64,000 nt of DNA from Periplaneta americana (taxonomy: Eukaryota > Arthropoda > Insecta > Blattodea > Blattidae), in NCBI RefSeq assembly GCF_040183065.1, contig NC_091121.1, forward strand, positions 42,210,287 to 42,274,286. The letters run 5' to 3'. The notes under the pieces are model-generated. The model did no database searches, was not told the DNA's origin, and saw nothing but the letters and a program-made list of their open reading frames with translations. Below, piece after piece: positions 11,490 through 23,170 of this stretch. The first letter of the stretch is position 1. Each line of letters opens with the position of its first letter. A program made the position numbers and the translations under genes.

Positions 11490-11890
11490 ACTGAGGAAAT
11501 TACACATTTGAAAGCCTAAAGTGATAATACTGTAGATGTCTCTAAATATAGACCTATAACTTGCCTAAGTACCCTGTATAAAACTCCAACAGCTTGCATA
11601 ACAAACAAAATGTAACAAAATTGCAATGAAAACAACGTAATTACGCAGGAATGAAAGGGAAGTAGGAAGCAGTAATTATATTGCATAGAGTAATTGGTTA
11701 TCGTCTCTCTAATCCTACAGAAACTCTAAAATATGGGCCGCATGTTTTACGAGGAAGGCTATGATTTAGTTTAACACAGCCGATTAATGACTATACACTC
11801 CTTACATAAAATTAAGCAGAGAAATATAACGTAAGTGACAGAAGAATGAGAGCTTTCCATAAATATCTACGCGAGAACAATTCGGTAGAA
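11490..11890 (+). pseudogene. LINE reverse transcriptase relic, N-terminal RT motifs
   Basis: The reading at about 11525-11600 gives VDVSKYRPITCLSTLYK and then TACITNKM, the 'N-SKYRPI-CLS--YKI-T--I-NR' block that opens the RT domain of non-LTR elements. It is followed after a stop by an ENNVITQE-like segment ('l-e-Q-GfR'). Stops are frequent and nothing is recognisable beyond about 11890. The catalytic FADD box is absent. Confidence 0.6.
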
Positions 11891-12189
11891 ACGTTTCAGT
11901 GTCGCTCGTAAATCGTTAAACTATAATAGATCATTAATAGTTCTATTAGAAAATTTCAATTCGCTAACGAGGGTTGCTGATATAATTTTATTGCAATTTA
12001 TAATTTATGTTCTATTATTTAGTTTAATAAAGTAAAGTCGAAGAAAGTTAAAATTAGACAATTGAACGACCATCTTTGTAACATAAATCAGCAGTATTAT
12101 TAGCTTTTATCCACTTCGATTATGTAATGTGGACTTTACATCACTAATAACAATGTCGTAAACACATTCATTACGCAACTAGCTAGGTA

Positions 12190-12620
12190 ATCATATTGCT
12201 ATTACCTAACTGGTTGCGTAATGTGAACCATGAAGAAATTTACAAATATACTCTGCTAAAATTTTATCATAAAAGTCGTAATAAGTTTATATTACAGGCA
12301 CATAATCATGACACAAGACGAAATAATAATTCAACATTAATAGAAACTAAATGTTTCACATCTGCTGGTCTAAAGCATAGCATTAATTTTGGCCCCCGGT
12401 TGTATAATTCTTTAGCTAAATTACACCCAGAACTTCTAACATGTAACCCACTAATATATAATAGGAAAATTAGAAGCGTGTTAATGTCTTCAATTTGATT
12501 AAATAAATTTATAGCCTATGTGTATGAATTTATCAGCCTATATTATATTTGTATTCTATAATTTCGGAATATATATTTTACCATACATTGTCTTACTTTA
12601 TTCACATGCGATATTAGTAT
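12190..12620 (+). pseudogene. Jockey/CR1-like LINE C-terminus and 3' UTR
   Basis: The 100-codon frame 12196-12498 ends with HNHDTRRNNN, then LKHSINFGPRLYNSLA and NPLIYNRKIRSVL. This is the 'HdTR-NN...GP-lYN-Lp...F---i---L' C-terminus of jockey/CR1-type ORF2. The stop is followed by AT-rich 3' UTR. Everything upstream of the C-terminal segment is gone or unrecognisable. The ATG in the frame is not a real start. Confidence 0.7.
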
Positions 12621-12734
12621 TCTCTATGTTAATATTATATTATATAATTTCATTGCAGCTGTAATTTTATTTTAGTTCCTATTTTATTTTATTTCCTATA
12701 TTCCTCTTATATCAATATATTATATTATACACAT

Positions 12735-12880
12735 CTTGATTACACAACTTTTAACACTATATCACTTCGGAATATGTAATATATGTCTTTCTCGTGTTAA
12801 CATATATCGTACCTGGTTAACATGTTTCGGTCTGTTATCGACCTTCTTCAGAAATGGGTGTTCTGAAGCCAGTTGTAATT
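12735..12880 (-). mobile_element. Penelope-like element 3' end (solo terminal repeat)
   Basis: Read on the minus strand, 12851-12735 begins CTGAAGAAGGTC, closes the hairpin with GACCGAAAC, and continues 'atgttaaccaggtacg' and 'ccgaagtgatatagtg'. The element class is inferred from the hammerhead-like core and its similarity in layout to the Penelope-like 3' repeat at 30.4 kb. No coding part is attached. Confidence 0.45.
12823..12851 (-). ncRNA. Hammerhead-ribozyme-like core, incomplete
   Basis: On the minus strand the conserved CTGANGA box (CTGAAGA) is followed by one extra A, a 4-bp stem II (GGTC/GACC) with a 7-nt loop, then GAAAC. After GAA comes ACATGT, a palindrome suited to a stem III. 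No matching stem I partner is visible upstream, so this copy looks inactive. Confidence 0.4.
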
Positions 12881-13050
12881 CAAAATTAATAGAATGGCGA
12901 CAGACTGTGACATTAGAGACACCAAAACGTGCTGACAGTTCACTGCTACTGGCGAGTGGCTTGTCTTCCAGCTCGGTGAATCTACTGTAGCCTCATTCTT
13001 TGGAGTAGGTGGTCTTCCTGAGCGAGGCTTATCTTCAAGCTTCAGATCTC
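12881..13050 (-). pseudogene. Mariner transposase N-terminal relic (HTH region)
   Basis: Minus-strand translation gives LKLEDKPRSGRPPTPKNEA and then, one frameshift on, SSSELSARFGVSNVTVCRH. 'DL-LEDKPRSGRP' is the linker between the two helix-turn-helix motifs of mariner transposases, and the second string is the second HTH. The catalytic domain is missing and the sequence passes into the Penelope-type repeat near 12880. Confidence 0.7.
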
Positions 13051-13434
13051 CACAATTTATGTTTTATGCCGCCCTACTACTACCTATCCCTTCACCTTCG
13101 ACTTCATATATTTCTTCAGCTGATTCATTCCTTTTTGTAAAAGAAACGCAGAAGCACTTGAATTGCTATTGTATTATTGCATATTTCCAACGAAAAACTG
13201 AAGATAATAGGCAATATATTCCACAAATAGATTTGCAGTTAAATGCTTCTTAAAGTGTGTTCAAATATGTGATAGTAACCGTAGCGCGAAAGCCTATGAA
13301 GTGCCAAGATCGACCAGCTGATTATTGGTCTCACGTCCACATGTTCTACCAGAGGTCAATGATCATCAAACCATTCTTGGGATAACGTGTGGTTAACACG
13401 ATGAACCCTACAATCGTTACAGCTGTTTTTTGAA
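13051..13434. other. No recognisable gene
   Basis: A 64-codon frame at 13059-13253 shows no motif. Confidence 0.45.
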
Positions 13435-13610
13435 ACCGGATTTAGCTACCTATCGTAGCTCCCAAAATTCATCACGATGGGTCCCATATACTGACGAAAA
13501 TTTCATGATAAAACTCCTTCTCCATAAGGATTCGAACCAGCGTTCATTGCGTAACGCGACTCTAGGCATAATATATCATGACGCTACGGCTAGGGACGTT
13601 TCGAAAATCC
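13435..13610 (-). repeat. tRNA-derived SINE fragment, separate family
   Basis: Minus strand carries a perfect B box (ggttcgaatcc, near 13530) and upstream 'ctagccgtagcgtcatgata' as a possible degenerate A box. The remainder (atgggacccatc) does not match the other families here. The 74-codon frame across it is incidental. Confidence 0.45.
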
Positions 13611-13847
13611 TAGAGAAACAGTGGAGTAAGTGCCGTAAAGTGCATATATATTAAACATTTATAAGTTGTTGAAGGAAACTTCAAGAATGTACTTACAAAA
13701 GCATGAAAGGTGATTTTCAATAAACAGTTCTGGCACTATAACTTGTTGCAACTTGTGTATTTTTTTCGTAATAATCCTGTATAATTATATGTTTCATTAA
13801 AAAACGTTTCTCTCTCAATAATTCGCCTTTCTCACATTTCAATTTGT

Positions 13848-13848
<1 letters not shown>

Positions 13849-13879
<31 letters not shown>

Positions 13880-13882
13880 TAT
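13849..13882. repeat. (AT)n microsatellite
   Basis: About 13 AT dinucleotides followed by 'aaatatata'. Confidence 0.9.
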
Positions 13883-13896
13883 AAAGTTAAAGTTAA

Positions 13897-14122
13897 AGTT
13901 ATGTTTTATTTAACGACGCTCGCAACTGCAGAGGTTATATCAGCGTCGCCGGATGTGCCGGAATTTTGTCCCGCAGGAGTTCTTTTACATGCCAGTAAAT
14001 CTACTGACATGAGCCTGTCACATTTAAGCACACTTAAATGCCATCGATCTGGCCCGGGATCGAACCCGCAACCTTGGGCATAAAAGGCCAGCGCTATACC
14101 AACTTGCCAACCAGCTCGACTA
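13897..14122 (-). mobile_element. SINE family B
   Basis: A tRNA-derived SINE. The minus-strand head near 14115 reads 'gagctggttggcaagttggt', 'atagcgctggccttttatgc' and the B box 'gggttcgatcccgggcc'. The body has 'ggcatttaagtgtgcttaaa', 'ctcctgcgggacaaaattcc' and the tail 'gtcgttaaataaaacataac'. It matches the copies at 24.4, 34.7/35.6 and 40.1 kb. Confidence 0.92.
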
Positions 14123-14371
14123 TATATATAGAATGAAAAATTATAAAGAAAATTGTCTAAGGTTCTTGAAACTGTGTGCCATTCTGTGTTCATTTCAAAC
14201 AAAGGCATTAAACATTTATTAAAGTTATTACAACTTATTTCACTTGCAACGTAGGAGGTAAATTTATTGTATATATTGAATATGAAAGAAAACCTGAACA
14301 GTAGCTGCACAGACGGACAGAAAGACAGACAGACGATATGGTCAAATTCACTTTTTTGGTATCAGAGATAC

Positions 14372-14747
14372 TTAAGGGGTTAGGTACAGCTTACAGCAGA
14401 AAGTTTTGAAAATATTCAACATTTTTTTCCTCCATTATTGTATCTTGTAGAATAATAAAATAATACTAAAAGAGAGAACATGAAAAGTAAACAAGTTTGT
14501 GAGTTATGAGGGAAACGCTTCATCACTGCACAGTAAATTGGTATCATTTTGAATTTTGAAAAAAAAAAAAAAAAAAAAAAAACATAAATAGTTTTTTTAA
14601 ATCGTAAAAATATTTTTTACATATAGCAGAAGGACAGTGTTTTACACATAACCAATTTTCATTATTGTACAAGATGCAGTAATGGAGAAAAAAAATGTTG
14701 AATATTTCCAAAATAATTACTGCTGTAAGCTATACCTAACTCCTTAA
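14372..14747. mobile_element. Foldback MITE flanked by TTAA (piggyBac-type?)
   Basis: Left arm 'ggggttaggtacagcttaca' is mirrored at the right end (tgtaagctatacctaactcc). The arms stay similar for about 90 bp, through 'aatattcaacatttttttcc'. Each end abuts TTAA (14372-14375 and 14744-14747), the target piggyBac-type transposases use, so that superfamily is likely but not proven. No ORF. A 25-bp A run lies inside at about 14559-14582. Confidence 0.75.
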
Positions 14748-15219
14748 AAAGTAAATTTTCGTTGAAATTTCCAAATGCAATATTCAAAGCATTGTTGATA
14801 TTACTTGTGAGGTTCAGACCTGTCTTCGGACAGTTAACTAAACAACAACACAGCACTTTCTCTTTTATACTTCATAAAGAATGTTTCGAAATTCGCGCAT
14901 ATGGGCTACATGGTGTAAGTCCTGGATGAATCGGAGGCGAAAACGTTTGTAACCAAAATTTCACTATTTGGCACCACTGCACAACATAGAATATCTTAGT
15001 AATATACTGTAATGTAATGTTTACTGTATTTATCATTATAACTAAAAAGCAATAAAATGACAAAAACTGATAAATAATAAATTTATAAATTATAGACATC
15101 AGCTCAAAGAATTTTGAGTGACCACAAGGATCCTGAATACAATAAACATGTACAATATAATGTGATGTGATACATTAAAGAAAAAAGAAAGTTAATTGTT
15201 GAAGGCAACTATAAGTTGA
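14748..15219. other. No recognisable gene
   Basis: Two AT-rich minus-strand frames of 64 and 75 codons show no motif. Confidence 0.45.
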
Positions 15220-15465
15220 TTAATTGAAATAGAGATGATGATGTAATATTTGAAGAGAATCCTTGATAATATTTATAAGAATAGACATTACATAATCAAA
15301 AGGAATGTGAAGTTCCTTAAGATAATTCCATGTGAATTTTGTGATTGAACCTCTACTGCCAAACAGCAAACCAATGACGGACCATTGTTTAAGAGGGATG
15401 TTGTACTTTTGAGAAAGATACGGCAGACAAGGTTCATATATGGACTTCTTCTCAATATTTTATTA
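15220..15465 (-). pseudogene. R2/NeSL-like LINE, extreme C-terminus
   Basis: One open minus-strand frame ends in TAA at 15222-15220. It reads KKSIYEPCLPYLSQKY, IPLKQWSVIGLLFGSRGSIT, NYLKELHIPF and KDSLQILHHHLY. The 'V-GL--G-RG-I--F...L...S--IL--HLY' order matches the end of the restriction-like-endonuclease LINE at 56.5 kb. It is truncated upstream, with two stops just before NIEKK. The catalytic part of the endonuclease is absent. Confidence 0.6.
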
Positions 15466-16263
15466 TGACGTTCTGAAGGATCAAAATGCTATATAGAAAT
15501 ACTTTGTACGTTATAGAAAGATAGCCTAATTCAAATTAAAAATTCAAATAAAAACAAGGCAGGTGGTTTGACCATGAACATTCAGTTTTCAAGCAGCGTA
15601 TGGATAGCTTGAGGTACAATCACAGAAATAACATTTATTTTTACGATACAGTTTTGCCACATTTTGCAATTTAAAATTACTCGTGCGAAATGTTGTCACT
15701 AACATTCTCGTCCCCATTGTCATCCAGGATAGCATGAATTCTCAGACACTCTATATAATGAGAGGGTTAAATTGGAAGACATGTTGAATGCCTCGTAATG
15801 TACTAATCTAGCAATAAGAACAAGCATTATTATTTTTTTTTTGCAGTTAGCTTTTTGTTGTTTACGATGTGAGAAGGGAAAAGAGAAAGACTTAGTAAGG
15901 CGAGACTCATAAAAAAAGGGTCAGACAGAAGGCTACTATAGCACCAGTCCTTATTTCATTCATTACTGCTTCGACGTAATTGCTACGTGGCACCTGCAAA
16001 ATCACGTGCCCATCAGCCTGTTCGCCGTAAGTTAGGCAACTTCTCCGACTTGTTCATGTTACTAGTAAAGAACAGTTTCGGCTATAAAGCAGCGCGCTCT
16101 AGATTTTCAGTAATTAGGCAGTCTTATTAGGTCAACAGCTGTAACAACAGTTCACTAGTTAGCTCCATCTACACCACTGCAGTCCAAACGAACTTTAAAT
16201 TCCAGCTGTTCTCCAAGAGCACTGAAATGTGTATTTATTTTCACACAGTTATATATACACGGA

Positions 16264-16264
<1 letters not shown>
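15466..16264. other. No recognisable gene
   Basis: Contains moderately GC-rich DNA at about 15930-16200 without ORFs or motifs. Confidence 0.5.

Positions 16265-16320
<56 letters not shown>
16265..16320. repeat. (AAT)n microsatellite
   Basis: About 18 AAT triplets abutting a SINE fragment on the right. Confidence 0.96.
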
Positions 16321-16475
16321 CTACCGCCACAGTGACTCTGTGCTACTGCGTTGGGTTTATAAGCCAGGAACCAGCGTTCAAATCTTGGTTCATCTATCTT
16401 AAAGTTTTAACTTGCATTGGCCAAGCCCGAGTTTCATGTAACACAGGGTTTTCCTCCCGCTAATCCGGTTGATCA
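16321..16475 (+). repeat. SINE family C, diverged partial copy
   Basis: Shares 'accgccac', 'cttgcattggccaagcccg' and 'tgtaacacagggttttcc' with the fuller copy at 26.44 kb. The tRNA-like head is worn (B box 'gttcaaatc'). Confidence 0.6.
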
Positions 16476-16660
16476 TAATTATTATCATCACCATCATAAT
16501 TCATTACTAGTGTAATATCGACAGATACGCCGTCTATGATACACTCTAGATATTCTCTGTCGAAGTAAGTGGCATACGCTTCTTCATACTGGCGACATTT
16601 ATGAGCCTCCCGTATAATCGGGGTGAATAACAGAAGTTAAAGGTACTGTCATTTAAAATA

Positions 16661-17480
<820 letters not shown>

Positions 17481-17930
17481 CAGAGAGAAGAATACGGGTG
17501 TTAATGAATATGAAGGCGGAGTAGGTGTGAATGGTAGATTGTTGTACTAGTGTGCCGTACAGGAAGAAATGTGAAACAAAAAATAAATGGGCCATGTATT
17601 GGAAATTGATTTTCTTCGAAATGAAGTATTTTGAAAGTTATATAAACCGACAGCATATTCCCTTTCCATCGTGTACTTCATAACTTCATTGCAATGTAAT
17701 GTCAAAAGCTGACATCAACACGCAGATTAAAACAAGTTACAATGTGTTAGCGATATGTTGCATGAAAATTTGTTATACTTTCAATGTAAACGAGAGGAAA
17801 AGAAAAATCTATCAATTCTGATGGAACTATATCTTTAATTCAAGCACATTCGACACCTAAAAATGGTGTGATTCTTTACAATATCGCACAATAATATACC
17901 TTTTAAATATCTGAGCCGTCAAAAACCACA

Positions 17931-18175
17931 ATTGAAGGGTTCAGAGCTATAGTGGGCCAAGCGTCATATATTAAAAACGTAGAAAACAAGGATTAAAATT
18001 AAGTGAGTACCATAATTCAATTAAACATATAGCAAGTAATATAAAGTATGCACATTAAAACTAAATGATATGTCAATCTTCATTAAACTATGGTATTCAC
18101 TTAACTTTAATCCTTGCTTTCTCCGTTTTTAATAAATGGCGCTTGGCCCACTATGGCTCTGAACCTCTCAATTCA
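17931..18175. mobile_element. Foldback MITE, ~245 bp
   Basis: The left arm carries 'ggttcagagctatagtgggc' and 'caaggattaaaattaagtga'. The right arm carries the mirror images (gcccactatggctctgaacc; tcacttaactttaatccttg). The arms span about 120 bp each, leaving little or no spacer. No ORF. The superfamily cannot be named, since the flanking duplication is not clear. Confidence 0.85.
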
Positions 18176-20010
18176 ATTTTACTTAGCAGGACGGGGATAT
18201 GCTTAGACAATTATTTTGTGCTCCTGTAATGAAATGAGTTGCGTGCCGCCGAGTGTGTCTTTCGGCTAAACCGGGTCCAACATGCGCTACACCACACATC
18301 CCTCTCTATCTAACAAGTCCGATTACAATACCAATGGTGATGGTCAACAGTACCTCAGAGATCCACCTGAGTCGTTTAGTTCCTCGTTCTAGAAATTCGG
18401 GATTTCCGTTTCTCTGTATTTCTCTCATTCGTCTAGAATTCATCATCAATGCCATCTAATCAGCCGTTGCACTAACTACGAGAAACATATGGCATGGCGA
18501 AAGGCCGCTACAACGCCGAACAAACACAAAAAGTTGTCCGCCGTTGTCGTAAGCCAAATGTCTTCTATCCAGGCGGATAACCACTAGGTATAGTTGTGGC
18601 ATTATGTAATTTATTTTGAGACTCATTAGTACGGTTGCGGCTATATTATTGTAATACGAAAAATTTTCTTCAGAGTGAATGGATGATTAACCAAAAAGAT
18701 CACTACATTTTCAAGAAGAATACAGTGACATCAGGTTTTGTATTTTATGACGGATTAACTAGTTTTGGATCTCTACTGTACCTATCACTAAGAAAATTTT
18801 TAACGTGGAACGTTTCTTTGCGTACCACTGGGGAAAAATTATAACAAGAATTACAACATTGCCTCTTAATGGGAGTTGCATGATGCCACCTAAAGTGCAT
18901 TCATTTTAACTTAATTTGCTCATGCATAGCCCAGGTTATGCTTCTTTTACAACATTGATCAAATGGAATGCGCAGCCTAGGCCTGTATTAAGGGATCCAT
19001 CTTAATTTGTTTTTACATTTTAATAGGTTATGTGCATCGCAACATTTCCTCAAAGAAACCACATATATGTTGTCTCCTCATATAGAAAATTCTTTATTTC
19101 AAACAACTAATTGGTAGCCGAGCAAGTTGGCTCGGACGGTAAATGCCGGATTGGAAATTTAGATGCCAAGATTCATCACCGCCTCAATCACCAATGTCAT
19201 AAACATTAATGAAAATCTATAATCAGTTATATGAACACAAGCCACTGAATGGAAACAGGAACTCAACAATAGTAATCACGGCCTACTGGTATAACTACAG
19301 ATCCTAAATACGCGACTATAACCGCAGATGTTAAAGCGTGTATAAATAAATTCGACAAAAAAAAGAAGACTAATTGGTATCACATTGATGTTTGAATCGT
19401 TTTGAATATCAATTGCATTATTATCTCCCGACTAGGCCTCATGGAATGAAGAAACAAATGAAATAGCAAGACGTTCCTGAAATAGTTAACCAAGGAGGCT
19501 CCGGGCTTATTAAATGTACGTATATACAGGAAATACAAAGACAAAAATAAAAAGAAATATCGACGTTGTATTTCAAATTCAAATGTCCTTGCAATCCCAA
19601 CTATGCTCACAATAACAATCACGAACAGCATAAAAGTTTCACGCTATTATAGGGATTCGATAAATCGCCTGTCATTTTTTACATTTCAGATTACGATAGG
19701 ATAGACGCCGTAATTTTATTTTAATATAGATAACAGTAACAATAATATTCATATATTGTGAAAAGTGTTAGTGAAATCAGTAAAATACTCATCTGGCTAT
19801 AAGCTAATTCAATCCTTGAGTCGTGGAATAATCTTGATGTTAGATGTTAGAATCGTGACAGCTGACACATGTTGACTAAACGAAATCCAAAATTCCATAT
19901 TAGATTGGAAACCTGTTAAATTAAATAATTTTTAAGGTTAGAACTAGCTGAACATGGTATACCTACAGCTACAGTTAGAAATGTTCTCATGTTTTCATTT
20001 AGGATAAGTA
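18176..20010. other. No recognisable gene; one tRNA-like scrap
   Basis: The only hint is 'gtagccgagcaagttggctc' at about 19112, which could be a SINE head remnant. A GC-richer patch at 18240-18560 has no sustained frame beyond 68 codons and no motif. Confidence 0.45.
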
Positions 20011-20014
20011 CTCA

Positions 20015-20303
20015 TTTCTATGGACGCGCGGTTAAAGTGTTGCTCTGCAAACCAAACGGTCGCGGGTTTAATTCCCGATGTGGTCGTCCATTTATTTCAT
20101 TTATCTAATCCACGACTGTACTATAAATCTGGGTTTTATTCAGTCTCTAACAGAATTGATTACCAAGAATATTTCCTTGTGGATAAGGTGGCAAGCATGT
20201 TGGGCAAGTACCCCTACTGCCACTAATGCAAATTGTCTAGAAAATGGGAGCCTTAACCTCGCGCTACGCTCTGGTCCTCCAGGGCTTGTAATACGGATAT
20301 TTT
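20015..20303 (+). mobile_element. SINE family D
   Basis: tRNA-like head 'ggacgcgcggttaaagtgtt' with B box 'gggtttaattcccgatg' at about 20068. The body ends in 'gggagccttaacctcgcgct' and 'cagggcttgtaatacggata'. That tail is also present, inverted, at 28.50-28.56 kb, which supports a family. Confidence 0.6.
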
Positions 20304-20689
20304 AACTATACATTTCTTATTCATTTGCATATATGGTTACACAACATATTATTATATGAATCGTCACTCATAATAACTTTTTAACATCATTATAATTATT
20401 GGGGGGGTCTGTATTGATGACCATTATCTTCATTATATTCATCACCGTAATCACCGTCTTCTGCAGGATTTACGAACGTGCTAAAAATTTGGCGAGTCAG
20501 GAGAAAAGGCTTTGAGGAAAGATAAATAGTTAAAGGTATAAATGCTCTTGAAAAGAAAGACTAATCGACAAATGTATCTGTAAAAATTGGCAGCTAAGAG
20601 TTCTACAAAACTAATAGTCACTGTTGTATATATTTTATAATTATTGCAATCCCTTTTTATCAGCTGAAAATGTGTCGGTATAAATGTAT
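20304..20689. other. No recognisable gene
   Basis: AT-rich DNA with a G run at about 20401. Confidence 0.5.
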
Positions 20690-21020
20690 TTTATCTTGGA
20701 AGCTTTTGAGGGTCACTAATATAACCTTACAGTCAATGAATGGTTGTAGCACTCAGCAAGAGGGGAGGCGCTGGGAGCTGGCCAAGGGGTCCATCATCGA
20801 GCTAATGTTTGTCGATTGGGGAACGAACGCCCTAAGCATCGGTCTTGCAGAGCCCAGCCATTTGCGGTTAACCTCTGCCTTGCAGTACGAGAAAACACGG
20901 GTGAGAAATTGTCATTCGAACAAGCTAGAGTATCTCACATGGGTAGAGTCAGAGACCTCCAACAAGGAGTGCATGTAAGAATGTTTGACAAACATACAAC
21001 TGTCAACTTCTCTCTATAAA
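20690..21020 (+). other. GC-richer island with two overlapping open frames
   Basis: Frames of 102 codons (20670-20978) and 67 codons (20816-21019) overlap. I recognise neither; FVDWGTNALSIGLAEPSHLR is the most protein-like stretch. The base composition differs from its neighbours, which is why I list it, but no start context, splice signal or homology is visible. Confidence 0.25.
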
Positions 21021-21129
21021 ATATAGGCTTACATCTGTACAAACTAAAAGGAGAGTCGTTATTTTATAGTGTCATGCTCTTCTTTCAAATTGAGAGAAAA
21101 CAGACGGATAGAAAACAACATTGTAAACC

Positions 21130-21940
21130 ACAACAACATTATCCCGCCTATATCTTTGTACACAACACTATCACTATAATTATCAACATAATAATTATCA
21201 TGAACATAAACATTGTCGTTTTCAACACCATCAGTATTTTTTTTAATATCATTGCAGCCAAGATCTTTCCAATTCTCGGTGATATCATTGTCGTCACCCC
21301 CGATAACATGTATTAATAATGAAATTGTCGTTAGCAACATCATCAATATCGTCACCATCAACACCATAAACATTGTCGTCATTAATATACATGAAGAGTT
21401 CGCGAGAAAAATGATGAGTGTCACATTTCTGTTAAGAATTAGATAATGATCTAATTGAGTCTATAACTGCAAGATGTAGTGCTGTTTCTATAGAAAATAA
21501 AGGAAAGGATTACTGTATTCGTGGTGATAATTCTCTTTTTACCATTCTTCATAAGAACAATATTAAATTTCGTAGTGATCCATGAATTAGATAATGACAT
21601 CAACCTGAAAAAACTGTGACATTCATCGTTTTTCCCGCGAATTATTGTCAACATCGTCAACATCATCATTGTCAACGACATTACTGTGATCGTCACCTAC
21701 ATCATTGATAGATCTGTTGTTGTCATATTATTGTCATCGACATTATTTTCGTCGTCATTGTCAGCGGCAACGAGATTATTGTCAACACCAACACCTTGGC
21801 ATCGCCATCAACATGATATTATTGTCATCATCACCAATACTATCAACATCATCCTTAGTAACGCCAAAATCGTCTTTATTAACATCATCGTCGCTGTCAT
21901 GTATTTCATCATGAAGATCAAATTGAGTACGGACAAATTT
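21130..21940. repeat. Cryptically simple tract rich in ATC/AAC triplets
   Basis: Irregular mixture of catcatc, aacatc and gtcatc words over about 800 bp. It generates a crowd of 69-121-codon frames of Ile/Asn/Ser/Thr or Val/Met/Leu/Asp on both strands. None has a domain, so I treat all as products of the repeat. Confidence 0.8.
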
Positions 21941-22183
21941 TAGTAGAATTGACAGCTTGAAAATTAGGAACGAAAAACTAGTTTACTACCGGTTTTTTCT
22001 ATGTACTGCAGTGATTACTGAAACTTTATGAACCAATTTTCTATGAATGTCTTACGAGATTGTATAGAATAAATAATAGTTCATCTCTGCATAATAACAA
22101 TATAAAACATTCAAGAAAAAATTATGTTTCATCTCAAAATTAAAAAAGAAATATTTAAGAAAAATTTATAGTTCTTCTAAAAG

Positions 22184-22214
<31 letters not shown>

Positions 22215-22252
22215 TAATAATAATAATAATAATAATCATCATCATCATCATG
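22184..22252. repeat. (AAT)n followed by (ATC)n
   Basis: About 17 AAT triplets with one ATG, then six ATC triplets. Confidence 0.95.
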
Positions 22253-22259
22253 AATCATG

Positions 22260-22660
22260 GTATAAACCGTTAACGATTTGTTCTGGATCCTTTTTGTAAT
22301 TGTAGATTCCATCTTTTAATCGTTCGTCCTCCACCTCTTTGCTATTGCTGTTGTCCATTCTGTTCATATGTTCATGCCATTTCTTTCTATATTATTTTAT
22401 TTTACTTTTTAAGGCTAAAAAACTGCTTTTATATGCGGATGTCTTCATTCCTTTGTTTATTCAAAACTGTGTATCCTGCCACGTACCTAAAAAATTTCAT
22501 TTCTGCTACCTCGAGTCGTCTCAGTAAATCTTTATTCAAAGTCCAACATTTGAAGCAATATAATAAAACTGGTACAGCTAAAACATTGTTAAATTTAAGA
22601 AGAGTTTCTTTGCGTACTTTCCTTACAAATGTCCTTGTTCAAATGAATTAATTTTTTTTT
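22260..22660 (-). pseudogene. RTE-like LINE ORF2 C-terminal relic
   Basis: Minus-strand reading from about 22650: KVRKETLLKFNNVLAVPVLL, YCFKCWTLNKDLLRRLEVAE, MKFFRYVAGYTV, NKQRNEDIR. Beyond a stop it resumes as EWHEHMNRMDNSNSKEV. This is the 'K--l-vPvLlYG-E-WTL-k----rle-aEm-FLR-vaG' segment downstream of the RT domain. The same segment occurs at 54.5 kb. The RT active site is absent. Confidence 0.7.
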
Positions 22661-22684
22661 GCAAACTTTGTCCTGTCACTGTAA

Positions 22685-22805
22685 TAAGGATTGTTTTATT
22701 GTTCATGTTGTTAGGCCTACTACTGTTGCCACAGAATCATTATGTATGTAGAAAATGCTAGCACAGAATAAAGATATATTGAAGTTACGTTCTGAATTAT
22801 TACAA
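22685..22805 (+). repeat. Direct repeat, copy 1 (partner at 23215)
   Basis: Shares 'aaatgctagcaca', 'gtatatcttgaa/gatatattgaa' and 'cgttctgaa' with 23215-23335, in the same order and spacing, about 530 bp apart. Confidence 0.6.
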
Positions 22806-23170
22806 TGGCGTCAGGTGTGGAAGAACAAGAAATAACATGCAAATAATCACTGTTTTAACACATCCTTTACCCTAAGCTGATTCGATATTAATTTCTTATG
22901 AACGGAAGAACTAGGAACACACATTTGAAACATATTTAGAAGCTTCAGGCCAAGATATCAAACAAAAAGAAAGTAAAAAGATGGAAATATTTTTTTTAAC
23001 TTAGCTAGTGATAGAGCATTAGAATTATATGATACTTCAAAGCTAATGATGTTGTACAAGTAATAGAAGGCGGTAGATTTAGACCAAACAGGAAATACTT
23101 AAAATGTAAAAAAAAAATAATAATAATAAAAATTAAAGTGTAAGTTAAAATCAATGATTGTGTACTAGTA

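Noticed and set aside
20670..21019. Two overlapping frames as real genes
   Set aside because: They overlap on one strand in different frames with no recognisable motif; kept only as an unexplained island.
21059..21943. Six frames of 69-121 codons on both strands
   Set aside because: All derive from an irregular ATC/AAC-rich tract, have biased composition and no domain.
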